Positions 8,501-16,251 of a stretch of DNA of 64,000 nt are shown here, one piece after another. Each line of letters begins with the position of its first letter. The stretch's first letter is position 1. The stretch comes from JAJDXW01 sp965202895 (GTDB lineage Bacteria > Pseudomonadota > Gammaproteobacteria > HK1). The notes below the pieces were generated by a model. The model did not search any database and had not been told where the DNA came from. It saw only the letters and a list, made by a program, of their open reading frames with translations. The position numbers were made by a program, and so were the translations under genes. The DNA lies in NCBI GenBank assembly GCA_965202895.1, contig OZ241901.1:5323276-5387275 (forward strand). Direction: 5' to 3'.

Positions 8501-9095
8501 TCGCCCGCCGCATTCGGCCACCCGCTACGTCGAAACGTCCCTCGGCGTCCTGAGCTACCGGGAGCTCGCTCCACTGCTCGCGGAACGGGTCGCCGACACC
8601 GAGCTCGCCATTTCCCATCGGATGTTTGCCGATCTGCCCGTTCACGACCTTCTGCTCGATCTCCACCGGCGCATCTGCATGGACCTGACGCCGGACGTGG
8701 CGGGGCGATGGCGTCTTCGAGACGTCCGCGTCGGTGGACATCAGGCGCCGCCGTACTGGCAGGTCCCCATGCTGATGCGCAATTACGCCGCCGATCTCGA
8801 GGCGCGAATGGGCAGCCTGGACACCACCCCCGGTGAACGGCTCATCGACGATCTCGCATTTGCCGAAGGCCGTCTCCTGCACGTCCATCCGTTCGAGGAC
8901 TTCAACGGACGTGTTTCCCGCCTGTTCCTCATCGAGCTGCTGTACCGGCTCGATCTGCCGGTCATCGATCCGGCCGCATCTTCGGCGGAGGAAACCGAGC
9001 GCTATTTCGCCGCGTTGCGGGCGTATGACCGACGCGACCCACGGCCCCTGTCGGCGATCTGGCGACGCCGCTTCTCGCAGGGGAGCTCGGGATGA
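5547..9095 (+). CDS. cas3: CRISPR-associated Cas3 helicase-nuclease, type I-G; frame runs on into fic
   Basis: The open frame starts at a TTG (5547) and spans 1182 codons. Only about the first 930 are Cas3. Motifs are Walker A GFGKT (residues 49-53), the DEVQ box (180-183), a helicase motif VI-like QRFGRCARWG, and a C-terminal HD nuclease with HDLGKAH near residue 688 and HHGK near 816. The helicase-first, HD-last order fits the type I-G (old I-U) Cas3. Cas3 unwinds and degrades DNA recruited by the Cascade complex encoded by the next genes. After about 8340 the frame has no stop, reads about 55 residues of low-complexity sequence over the fic start, and then becomes the Fic body. The fusion is probably a consequence of a base lost at about 8510 in fic rather than a designed two-domain protein. 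Confidence 0.85.
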   Translation: MSESESTAAAFRRFFAELSGGKGLSPRQWQCELSDPPACGNRLIRIPTGFGKTLGVLAAWTWHRVRRRDEDWQDWPRRLVWCLPMRVLVEQTESEVRSALRRIGRLWDGEGAHDGKVGVHPIMGGADTGRWHPYPEADAVLIGTQDMLLSRAMNRGYGSPRARWPMEFGLLSQDALWVMDEVQSMDVGLATSGQLQAFRDEDRCAGKTLRPCFTWWMSATLQRGWLEKSPDTAGLTGELARSTHRIEAEDRIGDLWDDVAKPLEVVTFANPKALARDASRRHHGRGCGKEGPTLIVLNTVKRAVEVWKALRADRELEATGADVRLIHSRFRPPERKSWGGAFLDRAACAPGVNRIIVSTQVIEAGVDVSASLLVTELAPWTSLVQRFGRCARWGGSGQVVVADFGYDNDRKAAPYAKDALDAARDACGALPDVAPTHLERFEEEHEARLPRLYPYEPGRLLLRHELDDLFDTSPDLSGADVDVSRFIRSGDERDVQVFWAEVDDGDRPSPNVKPTRDELCSVPFLEARDWLCKPKSENLKADVRAWVWDWLNREWRVAVRRDLHPGQTVLVECGVGGYLGDRGWDPDSGEPVAPVQLDGAARQESRPCWTRDGDGWRLGTRRVRALPLSPEDHADAAEDDESLSVTGGWQTIATHGLRVGEAAERIAAAVALAPDKAGLLHLAGRWHDLGKAHAAFQGSIQADGRPARDDIAKAPDRAWPCSTRNLYRIDPGDQRRGFRHELASTLGLFGVLQRHEPQHPALLGPWRDWFIAMGEDGRADHPAGDADTAGPTAIEREILDLDAGEFDLLAYLVCAHHGKVRMAWHSSPADQEANDHGLRIRGVREGDVLPPVPLAGADGEYHRLPATALDLSPSEAGLSPRTGRSWSERVLNLVERFGPFTLAWLEALLRAADQRASKEKVADTLLQTRENGNAGSSVDGGDRTLAQPAGGGAPPPASGGDSPPRRQLHGDGGRAGGRGLDPGTTRPPHSATRYVETSLGVLSYRELAPLLAERVADTELAISHRMFADLPVHDLLLDLHRRICMDLTPDVAGRWRLRDVRVGGHQAPPYWQVPMLMRNYAADLEARMGSLDTTPGERLIDDLAFAEGRLLHVHPFEDFNGRVSRLFLIELLYRLDLPVIDPAASSAEETERYFAALRAYDRRDPRPLSAIWRRRFSQGSSG
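8344..9095 (+). pseudogene. fic: Fic-domain protein (AMPylase family) with a single frameshift, inside the cas operon
   Basis: The ATG at 8344 has a good ribosome site (GGGAG 7 bases upstream) and begins MPDHRWTEAIERW. Residues around 35 contain NSMAMEGEPV, matching the inhibitory helix motif (S/T)xxxE(G/N) of Fic proteins. This frame stops at 8553. The rest of the domain continues in the cas3 frame from HSATRYVETSLG (8511) to the stop at 9095, with the active-site motif HPFEDFNGRVSR at 8886-8921. One missing base just after 8510 explains the switch. The Gly of the usual HPFxxGNGR motif is Phe here. The stop overlaps the csx17 ATG (ATGA), so fic is a structural member of the cas operon. Fic enzymes usually transfer AMP to target proteins. 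A sequencing or assembly indel is as likely as true inactivation. Confidence 0.8.
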
Positions 9096-11410
9096 TCCAC
9101 GTCCATGAGCTCGATGGCTGCGCACCCGCGCCGCTGGCGCACTACCTGAAGGCGCTCGGCATCCTGCGGCTGGTTGCGGAGCAGGCTGACGAGAATGTGC
9201 GCGGGTGGTGGAAAGGGAATCGCTTTCTGCTCGCTACCGGGTTGACGAAGGAAGAGCTTGAAGGGTTCTTCGTGCGCGAGTACCAACCCACGCCATTCGT
9301 TTCGCCCTGGAACAAGGGCGCGGGTTTCTTTTCCGAGGAGGACTCCGGAATCCATCCGCTGGAGAATTCGACGAGCCGCCGATTCGAGAGCTTTCGTTCC
9401 GGCATCGAGGCAAGCCGGTCCCGGCTGGAACAATTGTCAAAGGCGGATAAATCCGTTCGGGATATCAAAGCCGAGGCCAAGCGGCCGGGAATGAGCAGAG
9501 CCGAGAAAGATCGGATCAGGAACTCGGAGGATTACAGGAAGAGGCTTCGAGAAGCAGACAAGCAGTTCAAGCAGCTCAAGGCGAATGTAATTCCCGATCT
9601 CCGTTCGAATTGGCGCGGCCCGCACAGAGAGTGGATGGACGCGGCAATAGTGTTGGGTGGCGACGGGACTCCGAAGTATCCCGCACTGCTTGGCAGCGGA
9701 GGCAACGACGGCAGGCTCGATTTCACGAACAACTTCATGCAGCGGCTCGGTGACGTATTCGACCTCGGCAGTGACGACGGCAGACCGCAGCCTGGCGCGC
9801 GAGCTTGGTTCTCAGGAGCCCTGTGGAGCCAGCCGGTTCCGGGTAACTTGCCCGGGCAGCCGGTCGGGCAGTACCTGCCGGGCACGGCGGGCGGCGCCAA
9901 CAACGGGAACGGCCCGGACGCGGGCAGCATGGTGAATCCGGTGGATTTCATCCTGATGCTCGAGGGTACGATTACGTTTACGTCACATGCTTCCCGCCGC
10001 TTCGGCGCATCGGAGTCCTCCCGAGCCGCTTCGCCGTTCGTCGTCGATGCCTGCGGTGCGGCCTATGCGAGCGCGGCAGAATCCGATGAAACCGCGAGAG
10101 GCGAGCAATGGATGCCGCTGTGGTCACATCCGTTGTCCTATGCGGAGCTGCGCCGGCTGCTCGCCGAGGGCCGCGCCCAAATCGGCTCGAAAGCCGCACG
10201 GGAACCCCTCGACATCGCCCGGGCCGTCAAGCGTCTGGGGATCGCACGAGGGATCGGGGCATTCCAGCGATATGGTTACATCGAGCGCAATGGGCAATCG
10301 AATCTGGCCGTTCCTCTGGGCCGGTTCGAGGTGTCGGATGAACACTCCGAGTCGCTGGCTTGCATCGACGACCTCGATACGTGGCTACGCCGCTTGCGCC
10401 GAGAAGCACGTGGCCGCCACGCGCCTGCTCGGCTTGCGACGGCGGACAGACGGCTTGCCGATGCACTTTTTGCCGTCACCGAGCGCCCCCGGAGCCCCGA
10501 AGGCTGGCAACGTACGCTTGCCTGTCTGGCCGAAGTCGAACGGACCATGCGTAGCGGAAGCGGTTTCGGTGCACAGCCCGTACCTTGCCTGCGTCCGGAA
10601 TGGGTTACGGCGAGCTACGACGGCACGGCCGAATTCCGATTGGCCCTCGCCTTCGCACTCCAGTCGTGCGCTTATCGTGTCGGCGGCCGACGTGTCGAAG
10701 ATCATGTCCGCCGCCATTGGCTTCCTTTGGAACGGAGGCGCCTTGGGCCGCCTTCCGATCCTGAACGAGGGCCGCGCTTCGCCACGACCGGGGCCGGCTC
10801 CACGGCAAGGCTCGAAGTCTCACCGGAGGTCGTCATGGACGGCCGGCGCGGCCTTGACGACGCCATCGCCCTGGTCGAAAGGCGATTGGTGGAGGCGTCC
10901 CAGCGCGAAGGCCGCCATTTGCCGCTCAGGGCCGCGCCGCACGCCGCCGCCGGGGCCGCCGACCTCGCCAGCCTGCTTTCCGGTGGCGTGGACCTCGACC
11001 GTAGCCTGATGCTGGCGCGGGCGCTCATGGCTCTGGATCGCGGGGCATGGGCCGAACGATACGTGCCCACTGAATCACCGCGCGCCCCGGATTGGCCCGA
11101 CGACGCCTGGTTGGCGATCCGTTTGTGTGCGCTTCCCTGGCCGCTCAGGACGCGCTCCGGGTTCGAACTCGACATCGGAACCGATCCGGCGCTCGTCCGA
11201 CGTCTTGCCGCCGGCGACGCCGCGTCCGCCGTTGATCTCGCCTTGCGGCGCCTTGGAGCGGCCGGCGTTTGCTGCACCGTGCGCGTTGCCACCACGTCTC
11301 CCGCCACCGCCCGACGGTGGGCTGCCGCCCTGGCCTTTCCCATCACGGAAGGAACCGCCGAGCGGTTCCTGCACCGTCTCGATCCGAACCTCGATCCGAA
11401 CAAGGAGTGA
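9092..11410 (+). CDS. csx17: Csx17, large subunit (Cas8-like) of type I-G Cascade
   Basis: 772 residues starting IHVHELDGCAPAPLAHYLKA, the recognisable N-terminus of Csx17 (Cas8g/Cas8u2). Further family segments are a WWKGNRF stretch near residue 33, NPVDFILMLEGT near 285-296 and the LWSHPLSYAELRRLLAEGR segment near 345. The protein is the large subunit expected to recognise the PAM and help load Cas3 in type I-G systems. Its ATG overlaps the stop of the preceding fic reading frame. It ends 2 bases before the csb1 start, with an AAGGAG ribosome site for csb1 inside its last codons. The middle part (9400-9600) is noticeably lower in GC than the neighbouring genes, consistent with horizontal acquisition of the cas operon. 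Confidence 0.9.
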   Translation: MIHVHELDGCAPAPLAHYLKALGILRLVAEQADENVRGWWKGNRFLLATGLTKEELEGFFVREYQPTPFVSPWNKGAGFFSEEDSGIHPLENSTSRRFESFRSGIEASRSRLEQLSKADKSVRDIKAEAKRPGMSRAEKDRIRNSEDYRKRLREADKQFKQLKANVIPDLRSNWRGPHREWMDAAIVLGGDGTPKYPALLGSGGNDGRLDFTNNFMQRLGDVFDLGSDDGRPQPGARAWFSGALWSQPVPGNLPGQPVGQYLPGTAGGANNGNGPDAGSMVNPVDFILMLEGTITFTSHASRRFGASESSRAASPFVVDACGAAYASAAESDETARGEQWMPLWSHPLSYAELRRLLAEGRAQIGSKAAREPLDIARAVKRLGIARGIGAFQRYGYIERNGQSNLAVPLGRFEVSDEHSESLACIDDLDTWLRRLRREARGRHAPARLATADRRLADALFAVTERPRSPEGWQRTLACLAEVERTMRSGSGFGAQPVPCLRPEWVTASYDGTAEFRLALAFALQSCAYRVGGRRVEDHVRRHWLPLERRRLGPPSDPERGPRFATTGAGSTARLEVSPEVVMDGRRGLDDAIALVERRLVEASQREGRHLPLRAAPHAAAGAADLASLLSGGVDLDRSLMLARALMALDRGAWAERYVPTESPRAPDWPDDAWLAIRLCALPWPLRTRSGFELDIGTDPALVRRLAAGDAASAVDLALRRLGAAGVCCTVRVATTSPATARRWAAALAFPITEGTAERFLHRLDPNLDPNKE

Positions 11411-11412
11411 GC

Positions 11413-12483
11413 ATGGACAACTACCTGGAGCCTCTTCAGAACGCCAGACGCCTGCTGTTCAAGATTCCCCTGGAGCCTCTCCTGGGCCGCCGGTTCCAGC
11501 CCACGGGGTTCCCCTCTCTTGGCGCCGCGACGTTTCGGACGAGCGATGGCGAGAGCCTGTTGGTGGAGTCCGCGCAGAGCATGGCCAATCATCTGGAGAT
11601 GACCATCTGGGACCCCGTCAGAGAGGACGTCGAGGAAGAACTGGTCGGACTTTCGCACGTGCGCGTGACCCGAAAAGGCAAGTTTCTGACCGATACGCTC
11701 CTCGAGTCGCATCGAATCAACAGCCCCTATCTCCTGACGTCTTCCGACAGGACGTTCCTGGACGTTCTTCTGGAGACGCTCAGGCGGGAGCTGGGCCAAG
11801 ATACGGTGGACGAGAACAAAGGGTTGATCGACCGTCGTGGATTGGCGCGAGCCCTTCTCGAATTCGACTGCGGCTCTCTGGTACACGGATGCTTTCTTTC
11901 CAACGACAAGGTGAAGCTGAAGAAGGGGGACAGGCAAGGGGTTGCCCTGGCAGGCGGCCGCCTGCGCGTCGCCCGCGCCCTGTCGTCCTTCATCGAGGCG
12001 GACGACGTGCGCGTCGCCCCCTCCGGCGGGGTGAAGAACGATCACGTCAACCCCTCGGGGGACACCAGGGCAGGGTTCGGCAACGTCCCGTTCGCGCGCG
12101 ACGAATACACTGCCGGGCGGATCACCCTCTACGTCAATCTGGATCTGGTGCAGATACGCGGCTACGGGTTGGGCGATGCGGTGGAGCGGCTGCTGATCCT
12201 CTTGTCCCTGTACAAGCTTCGTGCGCTCACCGGCGAAGGGATGCGGCTCCGAACCGCCTGCGACCTGCGGGTCCTGGACGATGAGGTCAGAGCCGTCATG
12301 CCCCAGGGTTGGGTTCTTCCTTCGCTCGAAGATCTGGAACGAGATCTGAAGCCCGCCATCGCCGATTGCAAGGACCGCATGGCCGTGACCTCCGTGACGT
12401 TCGAAGACGAGCTCAAGAAGGGCAGGTCCGAGGATCGAGCCGGGACGGACGACCCTGCCGATCAGGGAAACGGCGGCGGATAA
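11413..12483 (+). CDS. csb1: Csb1 (GSU0053 family), Cas7-type backbone subunit of type I-G Cascade
   Basis: 356 residues from the ATG at 11413, preceded by AAGGAG at ideal spacing. The start (NYLEPLQNARRLLFKIPLEP) and the internal FPSLGAATFRTSDG and VESAQSMANHLE segments are typical of Csb1, the I-G form of Cas7. Cas7 subunits polymerise along the crRNA and form the backbone of the surveillance complex. The gene sits between csx17 and csb2 with intergenic gaps of 2 and 4 bases, as in other type I-G operons. It is intact, with no frame problems. Confidence 0.9.
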   Translation: MDNYLEPLQNARRLLFKIPLEPLLGRRFQPTGFPSLGAATFRTSDGESLLVESAQSMANHLEMTIWDPVREDVEEELVGLSHVRVTRKGKFLTDTLLESHRINSPYLLTSSDRTFLDVLLETLRRELGQDTVDENKGLIDRRGLARALLEFDCGSLVHGCFLSNDKVKLKKGDRQGVALAGGRLRVARALSSFIEADDVRVAPSGGVKNDHVNPSGDTRAGFGNVPFARDEYTAGRITLYVNLDLVQIRGYGLGDAVERLLILLSLYKLRALTGEGMRLRTACDLRVLDDEVRAVMPQGWVLPSLEDLERDLKPAIADCKDRMAVTSVTFEDELKKGRSEDRAGTDDPADQGNGGG

Positions 12484-12487
12484 GGCC

Positions 12488-14179
12488 ATGCCGCGGTCAC
12501 TTGCCTTTCGCTTCCTCGCCGGGCGCTACCACGCCACGCCGTTCGGCCACCACGTCAACGAAGGGTTGATCGAGTGGCCGCCCTCGCCGTGGCGGCTTCT
12601 CCGCGCATTGATCTCGGTGGGCTACACGTCCGGCGCCTGGAACGGCGCAGGCCCGCCGGCCGCTGCCCGCGGCCTCGTCGAGAAGCTGTCCGCCGAACTC
12701 CCCTGCTACCGTCTTCCGTCCGCGACCGGCGCCCACAGCCGTCACTACATGCCCCTCGGCGTGCTGGACGTCGGTACGAAGAGAGAGAAGACGACGCTGG
12801 TGTTCGACACCTGGGCACGGCCCGATGACGAAGAGATGACGGTGACCTGGAAGGACGTGCGTCTGGATCGGGCCGAATCGTCCATTCTGGATGACCTCGT
12901 GCAATGCCTGAACTACCTGGGACGATCCGAGAGCTGGGTCGAAGGACGGGTGATGGGGGAGGGCGAGCCGGTACCGGAAGCCAACTGTTTTCCCGATCAG
13001 CGCGGGGCGATGCCCGGTCACGGCTGGGAGCAGATCACCCTTCTCGCGCCTGCAATCGCTTCCGACTTTGCGGCTTGGCGGGCGAAACAGCTCGAAGAGG
13101 CGCTGGCCGACCTGCCGCTTCCGGAAGGACGGAAGCCGTCCAGATCGTTGCTCCGTAAACGCGAAAGGGCTGCCGAACCCTGGCCCGACGACCTGCTGGA
13201 CTGCTTGCAGAAGACCACGACATGGTGGCGCTCCCACGGTTGGAGCCAGCCCCCCGGCAGCCGGCGCGTCTCCTACCGGCGGCCGTCGGACGCGATTGCG
13301 GTCGGAGCGCCGAGGGCGAAACGATCCGCCCCGCCCGAGCAACGGGTCGAAGCCATGCTCCTCGCCCTCACCAACGCCAGCCGGAACGATCATGCCCTGC
13401 CGCCGGTGACCCGGACCCTGCCGCAAGCCGAGCTGCTGCATCGGGCGCTCGTCGGCAACGCGGCCCGGCATGGACCGCCTCCGCCCGAGCTCACCGGATG
13501 GGACGGGGACGGCCGGCCGCTCCGAGGGCCGCATGAACACGTGCACGTCAACCCGCTCGATCTCGACGGTGACGGTCACCTGGACCACGTTCTCATCTGG
13601 GCGCGGATGGGCCTCGGCGCCGAGGCCCAGGCCGCCGTCCGCGCCGCGCGGAAGACGTTTACGAAGGGCGGCATCGAGCCGTTGCGTCTGGCTCTGGCCG
13701 CGACGGGCGACTTGCGCGATCTGGTCCGGCTACCGGGCAGGTATGGGCAACGTATCGCCCGCATCTCGGGCTGTGCGGAGCTCTGGCAGTCGGTCACCCC
13801 TTTCGTTCCCCCCAGATACGTCAAGGCGACAGGCAGGAATACGCTCGAAGGCCAGGTACGCGCCGAATTGCATTCGCGGGGACTGCCCGAACCGGCCGCG
13901 GTCCATCAGCTCGCGCCGATGCCCCGGAGCCAAGGCGATGCCGCCCCGACCACCGGAGCGGTTGCCGGAGCGGGTGAGACGGCCTGGTATCGCTTCCGAC
14001 ATTTCACCCTTTCCCGCCGTCGCGGACCGCAGCCGCCGATCGCCGGCGGGTTCGCCGTCCGGCTGGAATTCGGGCGCCCGGTTCCCGGTCCCATCGCGCT
14101 CGGCTACGGGTCCCACTTCGGCCTGGGTTTGTTCGGACGGAGCACGAGCGTTCGTTCCGGAGACGCATCGGAGGGATGA
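12488..14179 (+). CDS. csb2: Csb2 (GSU0054 family), Cas5-Cas6 fusion of type I-G
   Basis: 563 residues from the ATG at 12488. The N-terminal half starts RSLAFRFLAGRYHATPFG and has the Cas5-like EWPPSPWRLLRALI segment. The C-terminal half ends with the glycine-rich loop GYGSHFGLGLFG typical of Cas6-type RAMP endoribonucleases. In type I-G this fusion protein processes pre-crRNA and caps the 5' handle. It is the last gene of the cas operon: no cas4, cas1 or cas2 follows, and the next gene, on the opposite strand, ends 46 bases away. A crRNA-processing enzyme without a nearby array implies that the array lies elsewhere in the genome or has been lost. Confidence 0.9.
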   Translation: MPRSLAFRFLAGRYHATPFGHHVNEGLIEWPPSPWRLLRALISVGYTSGAWNGAGPPAAARGLVEKLSAELPCYRLPSATGAHSRHYMPLGVLDVGTKREKTTLVFDTWARPDDEEMTVTWKDVRLDRAESSILDDLVQCLNYLGRSESWVEGRVMGEGEPVPEANCFPDQRGAMPGHGWEQITLLAPAIASDFAAWRAKQLEEALADLPLPEGRKPSRSLLRKRERAAEPWPDDLLDCLQKTTTWWRSHGWSQPPGSRRVSYRRPSDAIAVGAPRAKRSAPPEQRVEAMLLALTNASRNDHALPPVTRTLPQAELLHRALVGNAARHGPPPPELTGWDGDGRPLRGPHEHVHVNPLDLDGDGHLDHVLIWARMGLGAEAQAAVRAARKTFTKGGIEPLRLALAATGDLRDLVRLPGRYGQRIARISGCAELWQSVTPFVPPRYVKATGRNTLEGQVRAELHSRGLPEPAAVHQLAPMPRSQGDAAPTTGAVAGAGETAWYRFRHFTLSRRRGPQPPIAGGFAVRLEFGRPVPGPIALGYGSHFGLGLFGRSTSVRSGDASEG

Positions 14180-14224
14180 TCGACCGGCCTTCTCCCACCC
14201 TCCACGGATCCGTACTCCTGATTC

Positions 14225-14984
14225 TCAGGGCGTCAAAGCAGTGATTTGGTCTCTGGTAACCTCGCTGTAGCGGCCATCCCGAAGCCGATAGGTGTCGGTT
14301 ACGGGCTCTTCGGCGGCCTTGCAGATCCAGGCGAACATGGTCCGCAAGGAGGCGCACGTATCCTTTCGGGAGAGTACATGGCGCATCCTGAGCGAGCTGA
14401 AGATTCGGCGCCCGTCTTCGATTTCATGAAAGCCTGGATGCAGCTTCTTCAATTCTCTCTTGGGATTGCGGATCGTTTCGACGTCCCCGGGATGATCCTC
14501 GATCGCCGTGCCGAGCACCCGGTTCACGGCCTGGCTGTCCGCGAAATAGTACGCTTCCAGCATGTTCACGAAGAAATGGACGGAGGCGCGGCGTCTGTTC
14601 TCCGGCGAAAGAACCGTGTCCATCGCGGTACGATACCGGTCGAAGACTTCCCGTATTTCTCCCGCCCTGTTCGCTTCCAGATCATCGATCAGAACGACGA
14701 ATCGGGTTTCGGACGAGAGATATTTCCGGGCCGGCAGACCGATGTCGATTGCATCCCGGTCGGGAATGACCTTGCCGGTCCCCACCATCCGCAGCTTGCG
14801 TCTCGGTGACGTGATCGGCGATCGCTGACCGATCCTCCGGAATGACTTTGAACGAACATCTTCCGGTTTCCGAGACGGACCGGAAGAACTCCGGAAGAAA
14901 CGTCTCTTCGCCCTCTCCGGTGACGAGCAGGCCAAAGCGGACGAAAGGCTGGCGGGGGCTGGGGAGGACACCAACCGAATTCAC
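14225..14984 (-). pseudogene. TOPRIM-like (DUF4276/RloB-type) partner of the AAA ATPase, frameshifted
   Basis: It reads from a GTG at 14984 that overlaps the stop of the ATPase gene. The first 50 residues (FGLLVTGEGEETFLPEFF, then TGRCSFKVI) have the conserved Glu of TOPRIM-like domains in the GEGEE segment. The rest lies in another frame: RIGQRSPITSPRRK, then FVVLIDDLEANR with the second acidic cluster, then VNMLEAYYFADS. The frame switch falls near 14838-14842 and needs one extra base or two missing bases. AAA ATPase plus TOPRIM-like or RloB-like nuclease pairs are established phage-defence architectures (AbiL and PARIS types), so this is a candidate defence module. Exact family assignment is from memory. 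It converges on csb2 with 45 bases between the stops. Confidence 0.65.
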
Positions 14985-16168
14985 GTCTCCGCTCCAGCGG
15001 GCGCGGTCGGTCCTTGAGGCGCGACGGTCTCCGACATGTAGAGTGCGCCCGGCGGATACACATCGAGCAGATCACGGACCTCTTCCATTTCGCTCAACCG
15101 ATCGAACCGCGCCCGGCCGCCCTCGACCCCGGCGACCAGAATGTCCCGGGGCTCGAACTGGCTGATGAGGACAGGGGAGTGGGTAGCCAGAAATACCTGC
15201 CGGTTCCAGCTCTCGGCGGCGGTCTTGACCGCCTCCGCGAAGACGGCGAGCGCCCACGGATGGAGAGACGCCTCCGGTTCGTCGAAGAGCAGGATCGATG
15301 CCCGCTCTTTCCCTTCCGAGAACAAGGCGATCAGCAGGAGGAGCATATGCACGTATCCATCGGAGACCCCCGACGCGAGTATTCTTTTCCGGCGCCCCTT
15401 TTCCAGGAAGCTGGCGTACACCGAGCCGGGTCCCGTCTGTTCCACGACGATGCCGTCGAAGTCCGGGAACGCTCTTCTCATGTATCGGATGATCGTGTCG
15501 TAGCGTTCGTCCACGCGTTGTTTGTCCTGGAGGTTCCTGAGCACCGACCAGGCGTTGTTCCCGCGGTCCCAGAGCCTCGTCTCGTGGCTGCTTTCCGAAC
15601 CACGTTGCTTGATGGGCCACAGATGAAATGACCTCGAGTGGTAGAAACGAACGAAGTGGAGTAGCTGATCGAGATATTCGGCCTCTTCGGCGCCGCGGTT
15701 GAAATCCAGGAACAGGCCCAGGCTGAGCTTCTGGGGTTGCCGCAGACCGGTCGGTACGGGCTGTGCCATTCTCGTATTGTACAATGCTACTTCGCTCGAG
15801 CCCGGGTTCCGGGTGATGAGGTCTTCATCACGCGAAGACGACCGGAGCTTTTCACCCGGGAATTCTTCGATTCTTCCCGCCGAGAACGAGAATGAAAGAC
15901 CATATGAGACTTCGGCGGTCGCCAACTCGATCATGATACCTTCGTCACTTCCTGCTCCATCCCGGAGAATGCCGATACCGTGGTCGCGTCGGGACGATGC
16001 GAGATCGACCCCCCGGATGGCGCAGTCCCTGAAGAAATAGAGCGTGTCGAGCAGCGTCGATTTGCCGGCGCCGTTCGGGCCGAAGACGATGTTGATAGGC
16101 CCCGCGTCGAGCTCGATGTCCGCAAGCGCGCGGTAGTTTCGGACTCGAATTCTCTCCAACCCGGCCAA
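14981..16168 (-). CDS. AAA (AAA_21-type) ATPase of a candidate two-gene defence module
   Basis: 395 residues. It has an SMC/OLD-like N-terminus, RIRVRNYRALADIEL, then Walker A GPNGAGKS at residues 30-37. Near the C-terminus are Walker B with the signature histidine (LLFDEPEASLHPWAL) and a D-loop/H-loop segment ATHSPVLISQF. These features define the overcoming-lysogenization-defect-like AAA family used in many anti-phage systems as a sensor or assembly platform. The gene is translationally coupled to a TOPRIM-like gene downstream (GTGA overlap), which is its likely effector. The sequence is intact. The site next to a cas operon supports a defence role, which remains inference. Confidence 0.82.
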   Translation of the reverse strand: MAGLERIRVRNYRALADIELDAGPINIVFGPNGAGKSTLLDTLYFFRDCAIRGVDLASSRRDHGIGILRDGAGSDEGIMIELATAEVSYGLSFSFSAGRIEEFPGEKLRSSSRDEDLITRNPGSSEVALYNTRMAQPVPTGLRQPQKLSLGLFLDFNRGAEEAEYLDQLLHFVRFYHSRSFHLWPIKQRGSESSHETRLWDRGNNAWSVLRNLQDKQRVDERYDTIIRYMRRAFPDFDGIVVEQTGPGSVYASFLEKGRRKRILASGVSDGYVHMLLLLIALFSEGKERASILLFDEPEASLHPWALAVFAEAVKTAAESWNRQVFLATHSPVLISQFEPRDILVAGVEGGRARFDRLSEMEEVRDLLDVYPPGALYMSETVAPQGPTAPAGAET

Positions 16169-16251
16169 TGGACCGCCCCCTGAACGCCTGCCCCGAGGCG
16201 AGCCATCTTACCTGTCTTGCGCCGCCTCCGTATCCTCGATGAGGTTCCGAT

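Noticed and set aside
8340..9095. A natural Cas3-Fic fusion protein
   Set aside because: The joining 55 residues are out-of-frame sequence of the fic start, which has its own ribosome site and conserved inhibitory motif in another frame.
14225..14984. TGA recoding (selenocysteine) as explanation for broken genes elsewhere, such as the TOPRIM-like gene, the AAA ATPase or the MBL gene
   Set aside because: In those genes the two halves are in different frames, so stop-codon recoding cannot join them; an indel is needed. Only 50875-50877 is an in-frame TGA.
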